Assembly: GCF_029852145.1 (NCBI RefSeq) | Contig: NC_079972.1 | Span: 11,220,986 to 11,284,985, forward strand | Source of the DNA: Microplitis mediator | Taxonomy: Eukaryota > Arthropoda > Insecta > Hymenoptera > Braconidae | Length of the DNA: 64,000 bases | Direction of reading: 5' to 3' | Shown: one piece after another, positions 51,801 to 64,000 of the stretch | Layout of the letters: every line of letters starts with the position of its first letter | Numbering within the stretch: the stretch's first letter is position 1 | The notes under the pieces: model-generated | The model's input: the letters and a program-made list of their open reading frames with translations, nothing else | Told to the model about the DNA's origin: nothing | Databases searched by the model: none | Program-made: the position numbers and the translations under genes

Positions 51801-53645
51801 CAGGGACCGTGTAAAATAGTGAATTAACGCGACGCAACGACACTCGTTATTTAACCGAAAATACGAGTGCACACACACCAAATATCCTGTGATTTTTTTC
51901 CCTTGTTCTTTTACACACAATTTTTCTCTCAACATTTATATATCCATATATTTATATATGTATATATGTATTTACATAGTGGTGTAGTCTATATACTTTT
52001 GGCTCTCACCCTGTCGTAGTTTACCAAACAATTCCCAATTGCTTTGTCAAAAAGTTCCTGCTAAAAATGGCCGCTGATTTATAGGCTTTTGCGGCGGCCG
52101 CGCGGATTTATCGTCCTGGCTGGACAAAAAAGTCCAACGTTGTCACGAAACCCGCGTGCTCCTCCCCCTTGTACACTTCATACTGTATAATATATATACC
52201 TACCTCCAACTCGCGTATCCGAGCCGAGTGTGATGCACGCGGGGAATTTCGAACTCGGTTGTTAATACGCGCGTCTCTTACTCTCTTACTCTGCCTAAAA
52301 TCCTCATCCACGCGACAGTGAAACGACGAGCGAGCGACCGGCCGACGACGACTGCGAGCAGAGAGACAGTTTGGGGCGGGACACACGCGAGCCCCGTTTA
52401 TGGGCATGGGAAACGACAGTTGAATTATTGTAACTTGGTGCAGCAGTCCCTCTAGTCCTGATGAACACCACCACCGATGGGAACCCAGCAGCCGTATCAC
52501 CATTACTACCTTCCTTTCATTATACTAAACGTTTGTTACAAACAAAAGAATTATGGAGACTAAAATATGTCATGGCAAAATATGTATATACTACTTATTT
52601 TAATTTATAATTAACGAAATATTTAATTACATCAATAAAGCAAACAATAGAACAAAGCCCATATATTTTGTTAAATAACACCGACAAACAAGTCAAAGAG
52701 AAATTATATTATATTTACTTTTTGCTGACAGTCATAATCCGACAAGCGTCCTCGCTAATTTATGTCTGCAATTACGGGTATACGAGCACCGACGTTGTAA
52801 ATTAATTGGGAAGACGGTGGTAAAAGTTAATTTGGTAGGTACAGAGCCTCACATCCTGCGATAGTCGTGCAAGAGGGAGAATTCTACGACACAGTATTAA
52901 ACCTATATACACACTAAACACGTCCTGGTATATATGTATATATATACTAAGACTACTACATAGATATGGAGGGTATGGACTAGTCCTTGGTTGCAGTCGT
53001 TTGGCTCAGGTGGCGTTTACTCTGCAAGAGCCCAAGGAAACCAGAGGAAGATGAGCAAGAGAAAACAAGATAGTGTGTGTATATATATATACATATATAT
53101 AAGATAAGGAGGGCAAAAGTTTAAAAGCCAGGAGAAACTTACATATTGGATGTAGCAAGAGGATATTAGAGACGAGCGTCGGTGAATTTGCTCACTCTCT
53201 TGCTCATGGTTCTCAGCTCGTTCGTATGCTTCCACCCACATCTACAAATATATTCTTTACTAAAAATCGTAGACTCCCGGGTGCATCACAAAGGTTTAGG
53301 GCGCGCCGAGTTTATTCCAGCTCGTGTAGTCGATCCGCTCAGCCGTGCCCTTGTCCCTGTCCCGAGGATCGCTGAGGATAAATTTATGTGAATCCACGTC
53401 CGAGAAGTGAATCACTCTGCTTCGTTACTCCAGCTTTCCGTGTGCCGCCACTGTTCTGCTCCTATGTCGGGCAACAAAGGAACACATGCACACTTTTATT
53501 CACATGAGAGAATCTAACCCAAGAATAACTCGGAGAATTTTGCTTTTGCTGGATTCACCTGGACCACGAGATGTTGAATTTACACTAAATTTATACATAT
53601 GTGTTAGAGAAATTGTTCAAGTATATATACATACAAAAATATATA
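48854..53645. other. non-coding
   Basis: No gene recognised. Balanced-composition blocks at 49430-49620, 50400-50760, 51270-51470 and 52110-52500 give frames of 74-141 codons, several open on both strands. The 131-codon minus frame at 52108-52503 is Arg-rich and GC-richer than its surroundings but matches nothing I know. AGGTGGCGT at 53008-53016 is a one-mismatch CTCF-like core. Confidence 0.42.
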
Positions 53646-53930
53646 CACTGTAAAAAGAGCGGTGTTAAAAATGGACTCAATTTAAGACCGCGCGGTGTTA
53701 ATATGAAAGTACACTGGTGTGGGCGGTGTAAAAAAAAATCTACGTTCAGAAATCAGAAAAAAATATATGGCATATAAAAAGATATAAAAGTGATAGAGTC
53801 AGGAAAAATTTTCACAAAGTAAAATATTTTCAACTCCGAAAAATATTTTAACGAAGGTAAAGAATATTTACACCGGCGGCGGTGTTATTTTAACACCTAC
53901 ACCGCCTGCACACCCCAGTTTTTTTTACAG
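53646..53930. mobile_element. about 285-bp MITE with GGTGTTA sub-terminal repeats
   Basis: The left end reads CACTGTAAAAAG and the right end, on the opposite strand, reads ACTGTAAAAAAAAC, with TA at both flanks (53644-53645, 53931-53932). Sub-terminal GCGGTGTTA/TAACACCGC-type motifs appear several times in both orientations. Too small to code. The right end seems to have lost about two bases compared with the CACTG start. Confidence 0.72.
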
Positions 53931-53932
53931 TA

Positions 53933-56545
53933 TATATATAAATGTATAACATCACAGTACTTTCTATAAAAGTGTGAATGTATATAGATATATATGTATA
54001 CACGCGTCACGCTCTTCCGTAATTCAGTAAGGCGAATGTATCCGGACGAACGAGATGCTCTCTTCAAAACGGCAACAGGTAGTTTTCTCGAGCTGCCAAG
54101 AACTCTGCGGATTTGTATGTATGCATGGAAAATTTATGCAGCCAGCTATTTGCAAGATTTAAATTTCCACTTTGCTAAATTATTTTGTTTAAATTATATT
54201 TCATTTTATTTATCACTTACTCTGATAAATCCGCTATCAACAAAATAAACCCATTCATATCTATTTTATTTTTATTTATACATTTAACTCCACCGATATT
54301 GAGTGCAGTTACACATTTTAGTGGAGTATGTGTAAATGTATGTATGTATGTAAAAAAGTAAAAAGATTTCATTTTTGTATTCACATTTTTATGAGCACTC
54401 GAATGCGGGTAAAAAATTGAATTTCCTATGCATGTATAAAAAGTATTAGAGGAACGGCAACGACTGTAGGTCGAAATCCACATGAAAGTGCGGTTGCGAA
54501 TTTGAATGCAAGTCCCTCATAAATTTTGTTTCTCGCTCGCAAAGTTCTCTGTCCCATGTACACGGGTAACTCATTTCGCCTCAACTAAAAGGTAAAAATA
54601 AGGGTTATATATGCAGCCATCGCCGCCGCACCCTTTCTCTTTTTCGCTCCCTCTCCCGCCCTTGTTAATTTTTCATTTTTTTTACTTTTTATTTTTATAC
54701 TCTTTAGCAATGAGACGATGGGACGCACAAAAGCACAGCAAAAGGGACCACGATGAGCTTTACTTCTCGTCCGTACAGCGGTTTAGTTTGCCTGCGTTCT
54801 CCTCGTAATTTTAATTAAAAACCGCGAGTGGTACCGGTCCATTTTGTTTATTATAACCATGCCCTCGGCATTGTTTATTCTACTCCATCCGTCAGTTCAT
54901 TCTTCTCATTAAAATACACTTACAAATTGTGCTAATGCTAGACTCTTTGAAAAATCTGTAATTTACTTTTTATTTCGTCTCTCCGAGCTCTGCAATGCAT
55001 TTTTATTATATATATATATTATTATATTATTATTTATTCTTCAGAGTGGCTTCGTTCTCGTCGCTATTTCTTATAACGTTGCTCCAAGGGGATTTTTTTA
55101 TCCTTTCGAATATTAATTCAACACTCAGAGACTTGACGATAAATCAAATTTCGTTTTCAAGAAGTGAGTCAACGAGAGAGAAAGAAATAAATCCCAGTTA
55201 CAGGCTTGTTTTACCTTTTTTTTCTTAAATATTTTTTCCTCACCTCCGGTGCAGCCTCGGAAAGATAAAGCAATTAGAAGGGGATGCCAACTTCTAGATC
55301 TTTTAATTACTTTAACGATCGCCTTTAAAAAAGTTTAACAAAAATAATAATCTCGACGGCAGTTGCCAGTTAAAAGTATATATATTTCAAGTGTATTTAA
55401 ACATTTTTTATCATTATATTATTTCTACGTCTTCTGAATAATCCTTAAGATAATTTTCCAAGTCATTTAATATTCAAATTGTTTTCGACGTCACACCATT
55501 TTAAATCCGATCACTAATTACTATCTCTGTAATTATTATTTTCACTTACACTCCTTAGTATTCTCATTGAAACTTTCAGTTATTAGTTTACGCAATCACA
55601 TCATCCAATTAGACCGAAAGAGTGAGTGCGCGAGTCTCGGGACTGTAATTTTAAATAAAAATTTTATAATAATGGAAAAAAAAAAAAGTTATTAAGAGAA
55701 ATCGAGAAATTTCTGTAAAAGCTTTATGGTTCCATCGAGTATTAGGAGGAGAAGAAAGCGCTGAAAACAAATTGAGTGATAGTAGAAGAGAGCAATTGGC
55801 GTAATTAACTTCATTATCCACGACACGAACTGCTTGCAAGAAAGGTTCGCTCGGGTTAAACGTCTTTCCCCGGTAAGTAAAAGGAAAAAATAAATAAAAA
55901 AGAAAAAAAAAAAGAAAATAAACCCAACTAAGGAGCAGAAGAAAATAAGAGTCTGATGATTCCTTGCGGTACATAGAGAATAACGCAATACTCCTGCTCA
56001 ACTCCTCCCTCATCGAGCTCATCCATCCAAATGATCAATATCCGCTTATGGACAAGAGCATCGTTCCATTGAGAGTCAGGGGGTCAATCAATTTGCCGCT
56101 CCCTTTTTTATTCAAATTGGAATATCTTCTTCGCTCGCATTCTCGCTCTTTCCCGTGGCCTAACCCAATGTATATCTTCTTCCTATCCTCTTTATAAGGA
56201 TGAGTATAAGTATCGATCGACTTTTACTTACCCCCTCTCCCTTAACCGGCACTCAATCCAGCTAATAATCTAAGGCACTCTGGTCTTGGTCTCGACTCGC
56301 CCACTTTTCTCTCCGCATTTGTACTACTCTATAATATACCCGCTCATCTTCTTATCTTGGTTCGTTGGTTATGGTTGTTAGATGGTTCGTTGCACGGTCG
56401 GTGACGAATAAGAGACGATCAGTGCGAGAACGTTTTTCGCTTGGGCTTCTTGTACCTTTTCTACACTAGGTAAAATAAATTGAGCCGTAATGAAGTATGA
56501 GAGAGAGCAAGAGGAGAAAAAGCACCAGCAGTTTAAAGACTACAG
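53933..56545. other. non-coding
   Basis: Mostly AT-rich. TA run at 55006-55018, A-rich tracts at 55673-55688 and 55884-55920. Frames of up to 123 codons on the minus strand at 55651-56022 are Phe/Leu-rich from A/T tracts. No gene supported. Confidence 0.48.
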
Positions 56546-56571
56546 GTATATATATATATATATATATATAA
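56546..56571. repeat. (TA)n microsatellite
   Basis: About 26 bp of perfect TA alternation. Confidence 0.95.
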
Positions 56572-58366
56572 TAGGTGTAGCGGTTTGGGATCCTCGTCAA
56601 GAGGTCGGAGATACGCCGAGCAGAGAGAGAAAGATCATCAGCAGAACAAGAAGTCGAGTTATTGAACAAGCAGACGGAGGACTGGTAAAGTAAAGAGCGA
56701 GAGGACGTGTGCGGCAACTAGCAGATTATACTGGACTCAACTCAACCCTCTGGTAGTTTTTGCTGACTTTACAAATGATTGATTTTCGCCGGGCTCATTG
56801 GACGCCTATAATTTAACCCCGCGCCGACTCTGGGACCACCGAAGCCGCGATATGTCCTTTTTGCCTCAATATACTCACCGACGCCTTCTGGCCTTCACTT
56901 ATTTTTTTTTTTTCTTACATTATCTCTGACCAAGACCAAACGAGACATAACTGTCATCGTTTCGTCTTAACAATTTATCTCAATTTTCGGGTTGTAAATT
57001 AACCATAGACCACCTGTTTTATTTTTCACTCTCTCATTTCTCTAATATACTTACTGTTATAATAATTCACATCCACTTAAATATTTCTCGGGTAATTATA
57101 AATACCGAGCGATGAAAAATAATAAAATACAGAGACAGAGACGGGATAAAAAGCCCATCTAACGAAACGTGAATAATTAAATTTTTTTAATTACTTTAAT
57201 TTACTTAATACTTTATTTTCCATTTAATTTAATAAAATATAAATTTAGCCAGAGTTTAACTCATCACATAAACATCCTGATGAAAATTGGATGGAATTAA
57301 ATTTTTCTCCGATAGCCAGTTAAAAGAATCAGACCTTTTACTCGATTTTATTATTTCTTTTTTTGTTCATTCTGAAAAACGTGAATATAAAATGTCTTTT
57401 TACATCCTTTCATTTTTATTTTAACTCCCTCCCCCCCACCCGTACCTATTCTCATTCTTTTTAGCACTGCACGGCGTATACCAACCTATTCGAACTGAGA
57501 TTACGATCCGTCTGCCATTGTCCCAGGAAATTATTATATCTAACTCTCTCATGGCTCTCTCTCACTCTTACTCCATTCTCTCTGGTGTGCAAAGAAAAAT
57601 CCAGAGAGCTTCTTCTACCAGCAAAAACTTGCTCCAAAGATTTTCGTCGGTTCTCTCTCAACTGGCAGTAGCAGAAGCACCGGCTGAGCGCCTTTGTCCT
57701 TTGCTGGATTCCTACAAAACTTGGATATAATTCCCGAAGCTTGCACAACCACACGGCAATCTTCTATTCTCTGGCTCCTTACACACATACACGCGTCTGC
57801 AAATATCCATGTACACTTTAATACACACTCAGTCAACGTACATACACTCATGCACACACAAACAGTACATATACTTGTGAAAAGCTTGCGGTTTCCGAGG
57901 CAAATCGAGGCAAAATCTCGTGTACATTCTACACTACTACGGTTGATAATTTATTTAACGCTGTATAGAACTGGTCTGCGAACCCCGCATTCACGTTACG
58001 AATAAATCAACCCACTAAGATATATATATGTACGGTACCATGAATTCGCGTACTCAAATAATCCGGGACAACGATTGACGTCCGCAAATTTGTAGGATAA
58101 ACTCTCAACCAGGAGTAAGTACAGACGTATATACAGTTATACTTATAGTGTCTCAATATATGTACATGTATAATATATACATATACGTTGTAGCTTAAAA
58201 TCCACGTGTACTTGAAGGAGTAACGTTAGTAGCCCACTTGGTAAATTAAATTGCATTAACTTGAAGTCATAATAGAGTAATATTCCAAAGTAAAGCAAGA
58301 GGAGTATTCTAGAGTGTAGAGGCCCTTGAAGAGTTCACTCTCTTCAAATTTGTGCGAGACAAATAG
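56572..58366. other. non-coding
   Basis: The block 57460-57730 is open on both strands at once (97 codons on minus, 70 on plus), with no recognisable domain. AT-rich DNA lies at 57040-57420. Nothing else supported apart from the C-run annotated separately. Confidence 0.45.
57427..57441 (-). other. G-quadruplex motif on the minus strand
   Basis: The plus strand reads CCC-T-CCCCCCC-A-CCC, so the minus strand offers four runs of three or more G with one-base loops. Short and isolated. Confidence 0.7.
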
Positions 58367-58406
58367 CGACGACGAGGACGAGGACGATCACGACGACGAC
58401 GACGCC
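58367..58406. repeat. (CGA)n/(GAC)n trinucleotide run
   Basis: CGACGA and GACGAC units with GGAC and ATCAC interruptions over about 40 bp. Confidence 0.88.
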
Positions 58407-58772
58407 CAAGTCCTTTTGGGTCTTTGTACGGTTGAGCGATGTGTCAGGGTGCTTGCTGCGCTCGGATGAGTTCCCCGAGATAATCGGATTAAAACGCGAT
58501 GGGGTGAGATAAGTCGCCGACGGCAAGTTGTCGCGTGGAGTCGACTAATTGGCCTGCTCATAAAAGACCGCCCATGATGGATATATACACACATTTGTGT
58601 GTGCATGTGTGCAGAAGACCGCATGGGTAGACCTACTGCTTTAGTCGATTTGTTCTCAGTTATGACCGTCAACTAAAATGTAACTATTATTATGTTGTTT
58701 AAAAGAAAATGTATCCTCACCAATCATCATTATTTTTCTTCATTGAGTAACTACACAATATCAAGTATAACA

Positions 58773-58781
58773 GCGCCACCC
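58773..58781 (-). promoter_or_regulatory. near match to CTCF-like core (GGGTGGCGC)
   Basis: One mismatch from AGGTGGCGC. It overlaps the left boundary of the MITE at 58779-59207 and shares AACAGCGCCACC with 14131-14142. Confidence 0.15.
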
Positions 58782-59207
58782 GAGTCAAAAAACAAATTCA
58801 GATTTACGTCTCTAAGTTCTCAATGAAGTTTTTGAGGATCCATTTGGAATTTGAAAATTAACAACAGTACAGAAAGTTATCCTAGTTTAGTCCTCAAAGT
58901 AGTAGTTATGGCCCATTTTACCACTTTGAGGACTAAACTGGAATAACATAATCTGGATTGAAGCCTCAAAATACTCAAAACGTACAGAAATAATTTCATC
59001 TACATTTGAACCTCAAAAGTCTCATTCGAGGTTTTCTCTCCCCTCCCTTTTCTATCTAAAATTTTTCGTCCGAAATATAACTTTTCATTCGTTGAGGATT
59101 TTGAGGTTTTAGCTATAATTCAAAATCGATAAATTATTCGGATTTAGACCTCATAGTTCTCATTGAGGATTTTGAGTACTAAAGTAGAATTTGTGTTTTG
59201 ACTCGGG
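58779..59207. mobile_element. MITE with CCCGAGTCAAAA ends
   Basis: The left end CCCGAGTCAAAAAACAAATTC is mirrored at the right end by GAATTTGTGTTTTGACTCGGG. The interior holds at least three diverged copies of a CTCAATGAGG/TTTTGAGG-type unit (around 58815-58840, 59010-59030 and 59145-59175). Non-coding, about 430 bp. No clear target duplication could be fixed; the TA found next to it belongs to the neighbouring element. Confidence 0.75.
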
Positions 59208-59213
59208 CAGGTA

Positions 59214-59521
59214 CACTAAAAAATTGGGAGTGAATTCGAAGTGATTACGGATTTTCTTTAAATCCAAATTCACTCCATCACTCGGAGTTCCGGAGTTGTA
59301 GAAAAAAATCACTCCGCATACGGGGTAAATAGGGAGTTTGTCTCTACAGCGGAGTGATTTTGGAGTGATCTAGATTTTATTAAAATCCGCATTCACTCTG
59401 ATTCGGAGTTTTAGTATTAAAATAAACTCCCCTTCGGAGTAAATTTCACTCCGAGGGAATTAAATAAACAGCCACCCGCTCCGGATTTAATCCGCGTTCA
59501 TTCCAAAAATTGTTTACACTG
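59214..59521. mobile_element. MITE with GGAGTGA/TCACTCC sub-terminal repeats
   Basis: The left end is CACTAAAAAATTGGGAGTG and the right end, read on the opposite strand, is CAGTGTAAACAATTTTTGG, with TA on both sides (59212-59213, 59522-59523). At least eight GGAGT/ACTCC motifs occur in both orientations. Ends match imperfectly. Only six bases separate it from the preceding MITE. Confidence 0.65.
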
Positions 59522-59523
59522 TA

Positions 59524-62200
59524 AATACATTTATAATTTATACACAGGTATGCGAATATATAAAAATAATATTTTTTACTCTACCTTGTCGACGTCTGAC
59601 GGTATTTTTTTCCACGGTAGTTACTCTCCGGTGTAGGTATAACGGTGTCATCTTGACCCCGGTCACACATTAAGAATGCGTCATTTTAAGATATAATCTT
59701 GAGCCGCGGTTCGTAAGGCGTAAATGAGAAGTACTACTCCCATCGTAATTTTCTCTTCCTCTCTATGATCCTCTCAACAAACAGCATTAAGTATACATCG
59801 GAGAGAGAGAGATAAAGGGAAGAAGGAAATAAATAATGAGGAGACTAGTTCTCTTTCCCTTGATACTAATTACTTGACGTAGCGTCGCGTCTCTCGCAAA
59901 TCAAATGACAGCTGGGACAAGAAGAAATTAATGAAGACGGTGAATTCATCGTAATTTACGCGAGTCCAGTTTCATTAAGTATAACAGATTTATTGAAGAT
60001 TGTCGGCAGGGAGCGTTTCGAGTAGAAAATTATATCAAAGCACTCGTATAATATAATACCTCATCTCTTTGCCTCTTGGCTGCTGTAGTCTCTGCTATAC
60101 CTCAGGCATCGAAACGAGTGTACCAAGTGGCTTTTCTCTCTTTCGCGCTCCCTCTTTGTCTTTAATTCTTCCTCTCTTTTGAGACACGGTACAGTAACCC
60201 TCGCTCTGTTATGCTAATCTTACTCGCTAGTAGTGTTAGCTATATACAATGATGCGCCACCACTCTCTACTTACTTCCGGCGAATAATATATACCTATAT
60301 ATCCTACTCTACACGTTCCCTACTCACGAGTGCGGGTAAATTTCATCAGCAAGTGCAATTACACCGCACGCCAAATCCGATTTAACGTAGTTAGTGCTAC
60401 TCACTACACTTCCACAGTATCTAATATAATATAATAAAGATATATATATATTCTAGTAGTATTTTGCATCAATTTCATCGGCAAATATTTATCAATAGCC
60501 AATTGAAATATACACAACAGCGATTTAATTCAATTTAGATGATAATATTGCATTACAATAATGTTATCACTGTTAAATGTTTCGCGCTCATAAATAAATA
60601 AACGGATCTATGGGTATTATGATTAAAAATAAATATCAATTGCTGGTATATTTGATTGACTGATTGTTCTTCTCTGAGAGAGCCGAGTGGGTGAAAAAAG
60701 TAATAACAGCATGTAAAAAGTTAAAAATAAACAATAAAAGTAAGAAATAAAAAGTAAAATCAATCGCCGTTCGCCATACAATATCTGAGGTCAGTATATA
60801 CGTAAGGTCAACAATATTCTCGGGCGGATAAAGTGTATAGAGTGAGAGTGTAGATACACAAGAAGAGAGAAGGAGAGTAAACTAAACTGGCAAGCAATGG
60901 AGGCAAGCCACGATCGATTGTACACGTGTATCCATTACGAGACGATGTAAGTGTACCTCAAGCCTTTGAGAGGGCGGCCTCGCCGGGTACGTCGGGTACG
61001 TCGGGGAGTTTCCAGCTTCACTATTCTCTCTGTGGATATAATACCACTATACTTGAGGTCTTGCTCTACACTGTCTGCATACATACAAAATATTGTATAC
61101 ATATATATATACAACAGCGGTATAGTCGCCAGATGCGGACGACCAGGGTGTGGGCGTACAATTCGCCGCAAAACGTTGACTTGAGGAAACTGAAACTCTG
61201 ATGCGTTTTAGTATATATCTATATATCTATAGGAATTTACCTTTATTCCTGTGTCTCATACTCTACTTGCAACTCTAACTTGCTCTTTTCTATTATTACA
61301 TTACTATATAAATATATATACTGCACTTGTATTGTTTCTGTAGATATATATGTATGTATATGTATCGTACTCTATATCCTGGGTAGCGTTGTCTGTTCTG
61401 CTGCAGCCGAACCTAGACGAGTAGCGGTGGCTCGTTACGACGCGGGTATAAGATCGGACGTGCACGAGCACCGGGATCATGAGACATTACCGGGAATTGC
61501 TCGGAAAAGACTAGACGGTTTTGTGCACAAAACGATTAAGAAAAGTAAAAGAGTCTAACTGCAGCAATTGTAATTTATTGGAGTTGGTTATTGCTTTTAT
61601 CAATTGTGCACTCATTCGAAATCTATATCATAACTTTTCATTCTGATGATTAAAATTAATGACTATTTTGGCTGTAATTTATTTTTTAGTCGTTCAGTAA
61701 AATTTATAAAATACCAGTTGATTTCATTGTAAATTTTCATGTTTGCATATTTTTTACATTTTATTTTAATTAAATTTTTTAATCCTAAATTAATATTCCG
61801 CAGTAATTTAATATAAATTTATATTTTAAATATTCCAATGGAAATTCTTGATTTTTTTTTTTATTAAATTTATATTGAATTGTAGTGAACTTTTTTGTAG
61901 CCATTAATTTTTTTTACAATTAAAAGTGTACAGCATTGATTCAAGTTGAAAAAAAAAATATATATTATATATACAGTAAAAAAATAAAATGATTGAGATA
62001 TTTAATGAAACTCATTAGAGTTAATAATTTTAATAAAACTAAAATTGATTTAAACAGACATTAAATTTAATTAGAGTAATAAACAGTTGATAATTGGGCC
62101 GACTAGGCCGGTTATATTTAAGAATTAAAAGAAAAGAAAAAGGTAATAAAAATAATCGCTCGAATTAATTCGGCGGAGGATACACTGCTGTCTAATTACG
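59524..62200. other. non-coding
   Basis: GA-rich DNA around 59797-59830, TA runs at 60440-60450 and 61100-61112, and AT-rich DNA from 61560 to 62150. Balanced blocks at 60940-61190 and 61390-61550 have short frames, discussed among rejected items. No gene called. Confidence 0.45.
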
Positions 62201-64000
62201 CTGACCATAGCGGTAATGACGGTAGTTTTTTTACTTTTTCGAGTCCTTAGTATATATATCATAACCGACGATCTTGAGAGCTCTGCATTAAGACTCTTCC
62301 GGTTTCCAAGCGCGGACACTCTCTCTCTCCTCATTCCATTCGTTTGTTCCACTCGTCAGCGGCGTTATCAAAATCTCACGGTTCGGTATTTATTTAATTT
62401 TTTTTTTTTTTAACCACTTGTACGTGAATGCCAGCGGAATATTGTTTATTTTATTATACATTGTTGTTACAGGAATTAAATGGTAAAACATTTATCGATG
62501 ATATTTTATATTCAATTAAATATTACACGTTTATATAAATAATATATATATATATCTGTGTATGGATATTATAGCCGGTACAGTGGCTCACCGTTTTCAA
62601 ACACGTTCAATGATTCGTTGGTGGTTTTCTGCGTTGAACCTCCAACCGCCAGTCAATTGATATTAATTCCCGATTGGCAATTAAGCGGCCCAACTATGGA
62701 ACAGAGCCGACTAATATCGAAAATTTCTATCGCACGGGAATAACAATTGTTGCTCGTACTCATACAAATACCGATACCACTTTACATATATTTAAAACCT
62801 ACCTCATATAGCTGTATATATATATATCATCCCCTACAGCAGTATCCTATTGTCTACTAATATATATGTACATGATACCGTGCAGTCATTACGAAATTTT
62901 TACCAGTAGCTTTTTTGTAATCCAGCAAAATGTAAATATAAAACTCCAAATTTTACGAGAGAAAAAAAAATTTGAGCATAAAAAGATAATTTAGCCGACG
63001 GTAAGTTTGTGAGGTTAATGACTTTAAAAAAAGAAGTTAGTCAAATAAATAATTTGGCATGTTACTTTGGTGTAGTCATTAACAAGCTTTAAAGACTCTG
63101 AAAAAGTTTTCGATGAGAATCATTAATACCGATCTTTTCATATATTAACACCGCGGGCAAAAAAGTATCTTTGTGCAATTTGTGAACACTCTTGTCATGT
63201 TTTTGTCACTTATCTCTGACCTGAAATCTACTTTGCTCGTTCGGTTTACAATCTGACGATCAGTCGGATAAGCTGGTAAAATTAGTAAAACTTTTTTATG
63301 GGAAAAAAAAAATAATACCGACAAAGAAAATAAATAGGATGGATAAAAAATAATGGGATGGGACTGAAAAAATACGGTCGACACAAGGTGGACATAGCAG
63401 TCGTCGAGTAGCTCGACCAAGTTGTTGGGTATTTCGTCGAGCAAATAACACAGACATGGACACATACATAAATATACATACAATGGTACTACTGTATAAA
63501 CATTGTGTCCCGGTGAGTGGAATTCAATTCGATTAGGCGAGAATGGCGATCATCGACTGGAGTATCTCCGCCGACCGCCGTACTCTGTTCTCGGTGTACA
63601 GCGAATTTTCCGGGCGATAGGGTTGTACTAGCCATTAGCCGTTCCCCGAGAATCCGACTGCATCAGCAAATAACGTACACACACACGCACAATCAAACAA
63701 CCCGACTATGCTATTACTGTATCAACAGAGATGGAGAATAAGTAAGAGAGAGAATTCCTCCCATTTGCTAATCCAGCCTAATGGCACAGAATAAATTACG
63801 CTCCTCATTCTAACGACGAGGACATGCACAATTTTTTTTTACAATCTTAATACTCCAATATGAATATCGTCATCGCGAGAACGGACAAGAGGAGAATGGG
63901 AAAAAATTATAAGCTAAAAAAAAAGTAAAACTAAAGAATATAAAAACGTGAATCGCGTCATGTTCATCAGAGTGAAGTGCAGCGGCACCGACGGTCTATT
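62201..64000. other. non-coding
   Basis: TA runs at 62542-62555 and 62816-62828, a T-run at about 62400-62412 and A-runs near 62960 and 63302. The block 62575-62745 and the last 500 bp are of balanced composition but have no recognised coding or RNA feature. Confidence 0.45.

Noticed and set aside
52108..52503. 131-codon Arg-rich minus-strand frame in a GC-richer block
   Set aside because: No domain, Arg bias follows from CG-rich triplets, and nothing around it suggests gene structure.
56270..56280. CTAAGGCAC resembling the start of the miR-124 sequence
   Set aside because: The match breaks after a few bases and there is no hairpin. A by-eye look for other conserved insect microRNAs also found nothing convincing.
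61407..61558. Possible exon after an acceptor-like TTGTCTGTTCTGCTGCAG, encoding about 50 residues with a basic KKSKRV-type end
   Set aside because: No similarity I recognise and no supporting upstream exon. Acceptor-like strings are common by chance.

Overview
The window looks like eukaryotic nuclear DNA from an insect, most likely a hymenopteran and possibly a braconid-type parasitoid wasp. It is AT-rich, crowded with TA, GA, GAA and CAG-type simple repeats, not depleted in CpG, and carries several short inverted-repeat DNA transposons. The element at 42055-42884, with AACTTCCCGC ends, resembles dispersed repeats I associate with braconid genomes. That link is from memory and unconfirmed. 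There are no bacterial operons, ribosome-binding sites, CRISPR arrays, rRNA genes or tRNA B boxes that I could find.

I found no intact, recognisable protein-coding gene in 64 kb. Open frames are short on both strands, and most are low-complexity (Tyr/Ile from TATA repeats, Arg/Glu from GAGA, Ser/Leu/Phe from pyrimidine tracts). The best reading is an intergenic desert or the interior of very large introns. Small exons could be hidden in it, and I cannot call them without RNA or protein evidence.

Layout. From 1 to about 10.8 kb there is microsatellite-rich non-coding DNA. At 10807-11603 sits an inverted-repeat element with a remnant of a transposon-associated coding region. At 13802-15892 there is a nested structure: an outer inverted-repeat element containing two nearly identical 428-bp MITEs facing each other. 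A weak candidate exon lies just to its right (about 15931-16325). From 16.4 to 37.7 kb there is more non-coding DNA with simple repeats and a G-quadruplex motif at 18088-18106. At 37.8-38.8 kb a stretch contains scattered zinc-finger-like patches in several frames and a Cys-rich frame on the other strand. At 42055-42884 there is a large degenerate palindrome. At 45496-46618 an inverted-repeat element is interrupted by a second, highly palindromic one (45709-46289). At 53646-53930 there is a small MITE, and at 58779-59522 two different MITEs lie back to back. The rest, to 64 kb, is non-coding.

The main theme is miniature DNA transposons. Several share a terminal pattern close to CACnGnAAAAA flanked by TA, which points to a Tc1/mariner-like mobilising source. 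Two of them carry exact copies of an insect CTCF-like core (AGGTGGCGC), and a third element abuts a near match. The interesting possibilities are therefore foldback-derived double-stranded RNA and transposon-borne architectural sites, rather than a multi-gene pathway.
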